Of a DNA stretch of 64,000 nt, positions 58,619-64,000 are shown one piece after another. Every line of letters begins with the position of its first letter. Within the stretch, counting starts at the first letter, position 1. The position numbers were made by a program, and so were the translations under genes. The DNA comes from Prauserella muralis (GTDB lineage Bacteria > Actinomycetota > Actinomycetes > Mycobacteriales > Pseudonocardiaceae). The notes under the pieces are model-generated. The model saw only the letters and a list, made by a program, of their open reading frames with translations, ran no database searches and had not been told where the DNA came from. The stretch covers positions 1 to 64,000 of the forward strand of contig NZ_MASW01000003.1 in the NCBI RefSeq assembly GCF_003202285.1, written 5' to 3'.

Positions 58619-58915
58619 ATGAGTTCCGACGACGTGCCGCGTGACGAGCTGGCAAGGGTGACCGCGACGCCGGACGATGTCCCAGCCGAGAAACCGGCTG
58701 ACCTTATCAAGGTCAAGGACCTCGTAGACGGCGATGAGTTCTCAGTCGACGGCGGTCTGACCTGGTATATCTGTGCGGTCGTCCTTCCCGGGAACGTCGC
58801 GGTGTATATCAGTGATCGGCGCGACGACGACGCTCCGACAATTCGCATCGAGGCTGAACCAGAAGCGCTGATCCTCGTGCGACGACGCTCGACGGCGGCA
58901 GGCGCCAAGGGGTAA
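58619..58915 (+). CDS. Small hypothetical protein
   Basis: A 98-residue acidic protein with LIKVKDLVDGDEFSVDGGLT and WYICAVVLPGNVAVYISDRR, suggesting a small beta barrel. No family recognised. GGAAAGGAG lies just before the ATG. Followed by a classical terminator. Confidence 0.6.
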   Translation: MSSDDVPRDELARVTATPDDVPAEKPADLIKVKDLVDGDEFSVDGGLTWYICAVVLPGNVAVYISDRRDDDAPTIRIEAEPEALILVRRRSTAAGAKG

Positions 58916-58954
58916 ATCCGCCTACCCCACGCGAGGGCTTCGTTTGTCCTGTCA

Positions 58955-58991
58955 GGGGCGCCGCATTCCGAGGATGCGGCGCCCCTTTCTT
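58955..58991 (+). terminator. Rho-independent terminator
   Basis: GGGGCGCCGCAT and ATGCGGCGCCCC enclose a 7-base loop and are followed by TTTCTT. This is the clearest intrinsic terminator in the window and closes the small-gene group. Confidence 0.88.
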
Positions 58992-59027
58992 GCACGACAC
59001 ATTGACATATTTGTCTCACGGGGCCAA

Positions 59028-59132
59028 ATGCGGCGGCCATCGCATCGCAGGTCGTCGCGCAGGCTGCCCTCTTTTCAACCGACACCGCGCACCGATACCG
59101 GTGAGGCGCAGGGGAAGGACAACCAAAAATGA
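59028..59132 (+). CDS. Possible leader micro-ORF before DUF4192 gene (first copy)
   Basis: A 34-codon frame, MRRPSHRRSSRRLPSFQPTP then RTDTGEAQGKDNQK, whose TGA overlaps the DUF4192 start (ATGA). The same leader is found before the gene at 63237. An Arg/Pro-rich peptide with translational coupling is suggestive of a leader, but conservation could be of the DNA or RNA instead. Confidence 0.35.
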   Translation: MRRPSHRRSSRRLPSFQPTPRTDTGEAQGKDNQK

Positions 59133-60133
59133 CGAAGACAACGGTCCGCGCTAACAATGCGGGCGACCTGCTGGCGTCCATCCCGACGCTTGTCGGGTTC
59201 GCCCCGGCCAACTCGGTGGTGCTCATCGCGCTCCACGAGAACCGGCTCGGCGTGACCATGCGTGCGGACCTGCCGCCGACCCAGAACAGCGTCTCGTTCG
59301 CGCAACAGCTCGCCCATGGCCTGGAAGTTGCCGGAGTCGACGAAGCCATCGACGAGGCTGTCGCGGTGATGGTCGACGACACCCCGCATCGTGACCTCGT
59401 CGACCACCTCGTCGAGCAGCTGGCGGTACGAGGGATCATGCTCGAACACGCTTACCACGTCTCAGAGTTCGCTGCAGGTGCCCGCTGGCAGCACATATGC
59501 AACGCCGCGTGGCACGGCGTCCTACCCGATCCGAAGGCCACCGTGGCGGCGGCAACGTTGGCCGTCGCTAGCGGCGTGACGAGGGGCAGCCGCGAGCAGA
59601 TCGAGGAGTCGTTCCGGTCGGACGACGAGGAAGCGATCGGGCGGCGGGCGGCGCTCCTGGACGGACTGGTGGGTCGCCCGCAGCCATCGCTCGAATGGCA
59701 GGCCGGCATCGTCCGCGCCGCGCTGCACAGGTCTCTGACCGGGCAGCTCACCCTGTCCGACGAGGACGTTGCCGCGCTGGCGTACGCGTTGACTGACCCC
59801 GGGGTGCGGGACGCGTGCCTCGCGACCGCGCTGCCGTCGACATCGCCGCTGGCGCATGCGGCAATGAACTTGTGGCGGGCGTTGACACGGATGACGCCCG
59901 CGCCGGAACGGGCCGAGCCTGCCGTCCTGGCCGGGTTCGCCGCGTACATGCAGGGCGACGGGGCGACCGCCACGATCGCACTCGAGGTGGCGCTGGACGC
60001 CAACCCGGACCACGTGCTCGCCGGTCTGCTGAGGCACGCCTTGGACACGGGCGTGCCCCCAGATCGCCTCCACCCTCTGGCCAGCGGCCCCTTCTGCGAC
60101 CCCGGGGCGGTTGCCGCCGACGGTGAGCAGTAG
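59129..60133 (+). CDS. DUF4192 family protein
   Basis: A 334-residue protein with the DUF4192 start NAGDLLASIPTLVGFAPANS and VVLIALHENRLGVTMRADLP, and a C-terminal part typical of the family (AGFAAYMQGDGATATIALEV, NPDHVLAGLLRHALDTGVPP). DUF4192 proteins are widespread in actinobacteria and their plasmids; function unknown. A GGGGAAGGA site is 11 bases upstream. Confidence 0.85.
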   Translation: MTKTTVRANNAGDLLASIPTLVGFAPANSVVLIALHENRLGVTMRADLPPTQNSVSFAQQLAHGLEVAGVDEAIDEAVAVMVDDTPHRDLVDHLVEQLAVRGIMLEHAYHVSEFAAGARWQHICNAAWHGVLPDPKATVAAATLAVASGVTRGSREQIEESFRSDDEEAIGRRAALLDGLVGRPQPSLEWQAGIVRAALHRSLTGQLTLSDEDVAALAYALTDPGVRDACLATALPSTSPLAHAAMNLWRALTRMTPAPERAEPAVLAGFAAYMQGDGATATIALEVALDANPDHVLAGLLRHALDTGVPPDRLHPLASGPFCDPGAVAADGEQ

Positions 60134-60147
60134 CTCCCGCTCACCAA

Positions 60148-60181
60148 AATTTGTCCTTCCTTCTCCGAAGGGGGCCAAATT
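60148..60181. terminator. Stem-loop after DUF4192 gene
   Basis: AATTTG/CAAATT outside and CCTTC/GAAGG around a 3-base loop inside, 15 bases after the stop. The stem has internal mismatches. Confidence 0.5.
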
Positions 60182-60225
60182 CTCTGGAATTTAGTCCACT
60201 TCCCTTTCCCACCAAGGAGATCATC

Positions 60226-60330
60226 ATGCCTTTCTACGCTGTCGGCGCCCGCCGCATGGACGACCGGCCTGACCCCGGCGGCTGGCAGCTCGACGACCCG
60301 TCCGGAGGTGAGCGTCGTGTACACCGTTGA
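60226..60330 (+). CDS. Very small hypothetical protein
   Basis: A 34-residue frame, MPFYAVGARRMDDRPDPGGW then QLDDPSGGERRVHR, with an optimal AAGGAG site at spacing 6. It overlaps the start of the next gene, so translation is probably coupled. Confidence 0.5.
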   Translation: MPFYAVGARRMDDRPDPGGWQLDDPSGGERRVHR

Positions 60331-60877
60331 CACCTGGACGCTCGCCAACGGCATGACCGCCCGCATCGTTCTCGACGAGCACGTCGAGTCGCCCCGCGAG
60401 TGGCACACCGTCGCGACTTTGGTCCAGCTCTCCGACGACTACCTCCAGCCGGACGAACCCAACCCACTCGCCGAGGCGCTACCGAGGGCCTGGCGACGCT
60501 GCGGCGACCTGGCGCTCGTGGAACGTTGTGCCCGCGCCTACCTCGACGCCGTCGCCATCGATTGCTGGGACGACGCCACGTCGAGCGGCCGCGTCCTCGG
60601 CGTGATCACCGCGCCCGACGCGACGCGCGAACAGCTGCCGGACCCGGCGGCCACCCTGCGGGCCGAACTGGACACCTACCGGCAATGGGCCGAAGGTTGC
60701 ATCTACGGCGTGATCGGGTCCGCACCCGACGGCCACGACGCAAGCATGTGGGACTGCTACGACAACGACCCACCCGACTTCCCCTACCTGCACCACCTCG
60801 CCGACGACCTCGCCGACGACGTTGCCGCGCGGCCTCTCTGCGACACCACGTGCACCGGGGAGGTGACTGCGCCGTGA
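60317..60877 (+). CDS. Hypothetical acidic protein
   Basis: A 186-residue protein with REWHTVATLVQLSDDYLQPD, ALVERCARAYLDAVAIDCWD and ASMWDCYDNDPPDFPYLHHL. It is strongly acidic, cysteine-containing and without membrane segments. GTG at 60317 lies 8 bases after GGAGG and is preferred to the GTG at 60308. Its stop overlaps ardC (GTGA). Confidence 0.6.
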   Translation: MYTVDTWTLANGMTARIVLDEHVESPREWHTVATLVQLSDDYLQPDEPNPLAEALPRAWRRCGDLALVERCARAYLDAVAIDCWDDATSSGRVLGVITAPDATREQLPDPAATLRAELDTYRQWAEGCIYGVIGSAPDGHDASMWDCYDNDPPDFPYLHHLADDLADDVAARPLCDTTCTGEVTAP

Positions 60878-61734
60878 GCAACGCCGTCTATCAGGTCATC
60901 ACCGACCGGATCGTCGCCATGCTGGAAGCGGGAACCGCACCGTGGCGCCAACCGTGGCACGCCGCCACCAGCTGGCCGCGCTCGATCCACGGCCACCGCT
61001 ACCGAGGCATTAACGTGTTCCTCACCGTGGCTGGCGACCACATCTCACCCTACTGGCTCACGCGCAAAGAGATCCGCCGACGAGGCGGCCGCAGACGCGA
61101 GGGAGAGCCCGGCACCACTCTGATCTTCTTCAAGAAGATCGAACGGGAAGACCCCGAGACCGGCGAGAAGATCCTCATCCCGATCGCCCGCTACTACCAC
61201 GTCTGGAATCTCGAACAGGTTGAAGGGATCGACGCACCCGTGCCGGTCGTCGCGCCGCGCGTGCACACCGCCGACGAGCGGCACGCCGCCGCCGAGGCCA
61301 TCGTCGCGGGCTACAAGGACCGGCCCGAGATCGTCGAGGCTGGCCGCAAAGCCTGCTACCAGCCCGCGCTCGACCGGATCAAGATCCCGCCACGCGCCAC
61401 CTTCACCTGCCTCGACGGGTACTACGCGACCCTGTTCCACGAATTGGGGCACTCCACGGCACACCCCAGCAGGCTCGACCGACCGATCGGCTACGACTTC
61501 GGCTCCCATCCCTATGGGCGCGAGGAACTCATCGCGGAGATGACGGCCGCGTTCCTGGCTGCCGAGTCCGGGATCGAAACCACTGCCGACAACTCCGCCG
61601 CCTATTTGTCGTCGTGGATCACCACGATCCGCGAAGACGTGCGCGCCGTCGTGGTCGCCGCCACTGCGGCTCACCGTGCCACTGACCACATCCTCGGCCG
61701 CGCTAACGACCACGCCGACCACCAAGCGGCATAA
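60874..61734 (+). CDS. ArdC-like antirestriction protein
   Basis: A 286-residue protein. The N-terminal ssDNA-binding domain (VYQVITDRIVAMLEAGTAPW, SIHGHRYRGINVFLTV) is of the ArdC/DUF1738 type, and the C-terminal zincin-like domain has TLFHELGHSTAHPSRLDR (HELGH near 189) and GREELIAEMTAAFLAAESGI. Plasmid ArdC proteins protect incoming single strands from restriction. It marks this end as part of a conjugative or mobilisable element. Start GTG overlaps the previous stop. Confidence 0.88.
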   Translation: MSNAVYQVITDRIVAMLEAGTAPWRQPWHAATSWPRSIHGHRYRGINVFLTVAGDHISPYWLTRKEIRRRGGRRREGEPGTTLIFFKKIEREDPETGEKILIPIARYYHVWNLEQVEGIDAPVPVVAPRVHTADERHAAAEAIVAGYKDRPEIVEAGRKACYQPALDRIKIPPRATFTCLDGYYATLFHELGHSTAHPSRLDRPIGYDFGSHPYGREELIAEMTAAFLAAESGIETTADNSAAYLSSWITTIREDVRAVVVAATAAHRATDHILGRANDHADHQAA

Positions 61735-61743
61735 CCCGACCCC

Positions 61744-61795
61744 TCGCGTCCCCGCCGACGACCGCGCCAGGAACCGGTCGTTGGCGGGCACGCGA
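61744..61795. terminator. Three-segment stem-loop after ardC
   Basis: TCGCGT/ACGCGA, CCCGCC/GGCGGG and ACGACC/GGTCGT pair in register with single-base bulges and a 12-base loop. It lies 10 bases after the stop. Confidence 0.7.
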
Positions 61796-61844
61796 CGTCC
61801 GAGTACCGGGCGCACGGGCACCGACGACGAACAGGAACAACATC

Positions 61845-62372
61845 ATGACCGACATCACCGTGCCTCCGATCCCGGCATGGCTGGCCCATCTGCCGACCGT
61901 CGGTGGTCTCGTCGTCCCGTGGATCACACCACGTACCGCAGACCGGCGATACCTCTTCGGCTCCGTAGACCGCGATCGTATGGGGCAAGCGCTGCTGCGC
62001 CGGTTGTGCGGCGTGTGCGGGCGCCCCCTGGAAGACCGGTTGGTCCTACTCATGCGGCTGTCCGATCTGCCACGGCGATGCACCAACGAACCGGCGCTGC
62101 ATCCCCAGTGTGCCACCTACACCATCGCGGCTTGCCCGATGGTCGGTGGACGCCGTGACCACTACCGATCCACGCCGCTAATGGTGGACACGACCATAGT
62201 GCCGCCGTCGGATTCGGCTGCCCGCCAAGGCGCGCCAGCTGAACCGTGGTTCGCCGTATGGCTGGCCACCTATGCCGTCATCACCGACCACGGCAACCTC
62301 GCCGCGTCCTACGCCGCCACCCAGGCACTGCGCATTCGGCCCATCACCTGGCGACTGCCCGGCATCCCGTGA
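61845..62372 (+). CDS. Hypothetical zinc-ribbon-like protein
   Basis: A 175-residue protein with RLCGVCGRPLEDRLVLLMRL, RCTNEPALHPQCATYTIAAC and a C-terminal WFAVWLATYAVITDHGNLAA. The Cys/His spacing suggests a structural zinc site. Related proteins occur in actinobacterial accessory elements; function unknown. Confidence 0.65.
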   Translation: MTDITVPPIPAWLAHLPTVGGLVVPWITPRTADRRYLFGSVDRDRMGQALLRRLCGVCGRPLEDRLVLLMRLSDLPRRCTNEPALHPQCATYTIAACPMVGGRRDHYRSTPLMVDTTIVPPSDSAARQGAPAEPWFAVWLATYAVITDHGNLAASYAATQALRIRPITWRLPGIP

Positions 62373-62416
62373 CGACCACGGCTAGCCGCACCCACGACAC
62401 GCAAACCCTGCCGTTC

Positions 62417-62434
62417 GCGCGCTGTGTGGCGCGC
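62417..62434. terminator. Short stem-loop GCGCGC-TGTGTG-GCGCGC
   Basis: Perfect 6-base arms between the 61845 and 62460 genes. Confidence 0.4.
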
Positions 62435-62459
62435 ACGATTCGAGAAAGGTAAACACGCG

Positions 62460-62969
62460 ATGAGTAAAGGCACCCTCGGGCACGAGTGCGGCACTCGCGG
62501 CTGTGATCGCATCGGCTGGGGCATCTCGATTATGGTGTCCCGCCCCAGTATCTACCGGTGCGCAGCGTGCCACGAATGCATCGACGCGCTCGCCCCCGAA
62601 TGGATACCGGGGATGACCGACCGCGACGCCTACGAGGCCCGTAACCGGGCCATCGGGGAAATGGACGCGGCCACCCTGCGCCGGGATGCCGCCCCGATCC
62701 TGGCGCGCATCAACGCCGCACGGGAGGCCTATTTCCGGCTGGCCGACCTCATCGGTGCCACGGCCGCCGAGCAGGCTGTCACCGCGATCGTGGAGGCCGG
62801 GGACCGGGTGATCGATGTGACGGTGATCAACTGGTGGCGGCCTACCGCTGGCCCGAGTATCACCGCGCGATGGCCCCGGAACCGGCGCGGTACGCGTTCA
62901 CGCACGCGTGGCCGATCACTGTCAACGGCCTGCGCATCGGCACCGTACGCCGAGTCCTGGTCGGACTAA
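62460..62969 (+). CDS. Hypothetical protein with zinc-binding N-terminus
   Basis: A frame of 169 codons: HECGTRGCDRIGWGISIMVS and YRCAACHECIDALAPEWIPG form a Cys-rich head, followed by a helical part (AAPILARINAAREAYFRLAD). Codon use is good only to about 62830; beyond that the frame of the next gene is the better coding one. Either the two genes overlap by 136 bases or a frameshift has joined or split them. Confidence 0.5.
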   Translation: MSKGTLGHECGTRGCDRIGWGISIMVSRPSIYRCAACHECIDALAPEWIPGMTDRDAYEARNRAIGEMDAATLRRDAAPILARINAAREAYFRLADLIGATAAEQAVTAIVEAGDRVIDVTVINWWRPTAGPSITARWPRNRRGTRSRTRGRSLSTACASAPYAESWSD

Positions 62970-63118
62970 ACGAGCGTTACGTCGCTCACGATCTTGCGGG
63001 CGGCTCCATCCGCCCCGACCTTCATGCGGAGGATCAGCCGACCTTCGACTCCCCGCACGAGGCCGCGCGGGCACTCGCCGCCTACACGTCCCGGATGGGC
63101 TGGGACGACCAGACCTAA
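62834..63118 (+). CDS. Hypothetical protein
   Basis: A 94-codon frame with WPEYHRAMAPEPARYAFTHA, GLRIGTVRRVLVGLNERYVA and DSPHEAARALAAYTSRMGW. Strong G/C bias in third positions starts at 62834. Start uncertain: GTG 62834 or ATG 62870; it may be the C-terminal part of the preceding protein. Confidence 0.5.
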   Translation: MAAYRWPEYHRAMAPEPARYAFTHAWPITVNGLRIGTVRRVLVGLNERYVAHDLAGGSIRPDLHAEDQPTFDSPHEAARALAAYTSRMGWDDQT

Positions 63119-63147
63119 ACCACTCACGGGTCCAAATACGGCGGCCC

Positions 63148-63240
63148 ATGCATCGCGGGTCATCGCGCAGGCCGCCCTCATTTCCACCGACTCCGCGCAC
63201 CGCGCAGGCGTCTTTCGCAGAAAGGCTGACATCCCGATGA
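63148..63240 (+). CDS. Possible leader micro-ORF (second copy)
   Basis: A 30-codon frame, MHRGSSRRPPSFPPTPRTAQ then ASFAERLTSR, whose TGA overlaps the next start (ATGA). It matches the leader before DUF4192 at the DNA level (63127 on against 59022 on) and in the peptide (SSRR-PSF-PTPRT). Confidence 0.35.
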   Translation: MHRGSSRRPPSFPPTPRTAQASFAERLTSR

Positions 63241-64000
63241 GTAGACACGCCGACCACGACCCGGTCACGGCCGCGCGTACCCACGCCGACCGCGAACGCG
63301 CTCGCGCCGATGCGGCCGGGGGACTCGCCAAGTTGCAAGCCGCCAGCTTAGCGGAAATGGCACGCTATGCGGAGGAGCTGCGCTGCCAGATATCGGACCT
63401 CACCACCGACGCGCACACGCTGTGCCGCTGCTCGCCGTATCCCCCAGACGGATTGCGCTACGTCACCGAGCGCATGGCCCGCATGGCTGACACCATGGCG
63501 CGCGCGGCGGCCGGCTACGCCCGCGCCCGCGAGAGCGACATGGCCTACCCAACGATCCTGGCTGATCTCGAGGCCCACGGCTGGATCGCACGCCCCGATC
63601 ACGAGCTCGATGGCATCCTGCCCCCGATCCCTATCACGGAATTGCGCAGAGAGAATCGCGGCTACCGGCGCGGCTGGAGCCGGGGAACGCAGACCCTGAC
63701 GTTCTGGTTCACCGGTCCCTACGCGCTGGCCTATGCGCACGCCAGCGGACGGGGCCGCCTGCACGACACGACCGAGGTTCACGCTGTGATCACCTCGTCA
63801 CCGGACGGAACGTTGCGCGGTGGTGAGGGCGCGAGGAGTCGCTGCGCGGCCGACCGCGTGCCATTCGACGCCAACTTCACCCAGGTTGCTGAGTACCTGC
63901 GCGCCGCTGGTTGGGGCGAGCCACGCAGCGTCGACCGGTGCGACGAACGCGGGATACACCGAGCCAACGGCCGAGGCACAAGCGCGGAATGGCATCGCCC
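63237..64000 (+). CDS. Hypothetical protein, partial
   Basis: The frame starts at ATG 63237 and is open to the window edge (at least 254 codons). A helical, Ala/Arg-rich N-terminus (ARTHADRERARADAAGGLAK, YAEELRCQISDLTTDAHTLC) is followed by a basic region (RRENRGYRRGWSRGTQTLTF) and a beta-rich part. No family recognised. An AGAAAGG site lies upstream. Confidence 0.6.
   Translation, partial: MSRHADHDPVTAARTHADRERARADAAGGLAKLQAASLAEMARYAEELRCQISDLTTDAHTLCRCSPYPPDGLRYVTERMARMADTMARAAAGYARARESDMAYPTILADLEAHGWIARPDHELDGILPPIPITELRRENRGYRRGWSRGTQTLTFWFTGPYALAYAHASGRGRLHDTTEVHAVITSSPDGTLRGGEGARSRCAADRVPFDANFTQVAEYLRAAGWGEPRSVDRCDERGIHRANGRGTSAEWHR

Noticed and set aside
1-64000. A c-type cytochrome encoded with the ccm operon
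   Set aside because: I looked for CxxCH in the proteins I accepted. The close cases (CVPCR, CVACR, CHLCE, CQPCW) lack the histidine, so no client was found in this window.
1-64000. CRISPR array or insertion sequence
   Set aside because: No regularly spaced short direct repeats are seen; the strong inverted repeats lie singly between genes. No transposase or integrase motif was recognised, so the mercury repeats are better explained by recombination.

Overview
The base composition, codon use and gene families point to a high-GC actinobacterium, most likely of the Pseudonocardiales (Amycolatopsis, Saccharomonospora or Prauserella type). The window has three parts. Positions 1-33.8 kb are a metal, heme and thiol-redox island for the cell envelope. 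Positions 34-53 kb hold accessory genes followed by a complete Tad/Flp pilus locus. Positions 53-64 kb are a mobile-element-like array of short genes, non-coding structured DNA, an ArdC antirestriction protein and a DUF4192 protein.

Island, 1-33.8 kb. It contains two multicopper oxidases, a lipoprotein cupredoxin, the start of a probable ZIP-type metal transporter, a DUF3105 protein and a complete System I cytochrome c maturation operon (ccmABCDEFHI plus a CcmG-like thioredoxin). It also has three CcdA/DsbD-type membrane reductases, each near thioredoxin-fold partners, plus a class E sortase with its small partner, two coiled-coil cell-wall hydrolases (M23 and NlpC/P60), a rhodanese lipoprotein, an Lgt-like membrane protein, and an lpqS-like/cysK2/MFS operon resembling the copper-regulated Rv0847-Rv0849 group of Mycobacterium tuberculosis. 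Nearly every transcription unit is preceded by a dyad of the form NACTA-N7-(T/A)(A/C)GTA; I count 15. One lies upstream of an operon encoding a BlaI/MecI-type repressor, and a BlaR1-like M56 membrane protease lies a few kb away. I infer one proteolysis-switched BlaI regulon for extracytoplasmic copper, heme and thiol homeostasis.

Mercury insertion, 12.2-15.8 kb. An ArsR-type regulator, merA, a MerR-type regulator, merB and a broken membrane-protein gene sit between two 200-bp direct repeats about 95% identical. The repeats span the end of the sortase partner gene and the 3' end of the M56 gene, so the mercury module appears to have entered the island by recombination. It has none of the dyads.

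Middle, 34-53 kb. This holds a PCMT-like methyltransferase, DUF6907-like and other hypothetical proteins, an AlkD-like protein, a short prim-pol protein, decayed XRE/DUF5753 and DUF6879 genes, an HxlR regulator, and a Tad locus (prepilin peptidase, SAF-domain CpaB-like protein, TadZ, TadA, TadB, TadC, a Flp-like small protein, three TadE/F/G-like pseudopilins) ending in a large LysM-BTAD protein.

Right end, 53-64 kb. About 1.4 kb without genes contains several strong stem-loops. Small genes of unknown function follow, each with a good ribosome-binding site and many separated by hairpins. Then come DUF4192, ArdC and zinc-binding hypothetical proteins. Two genes there share a duplicated leader. 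Several genes across the window are frameshifted; either decay or sequencing error could explain this. I found no rRNA, convincing tRNA, CRISPR array, transposase or CxxCH cytochrome c gene.
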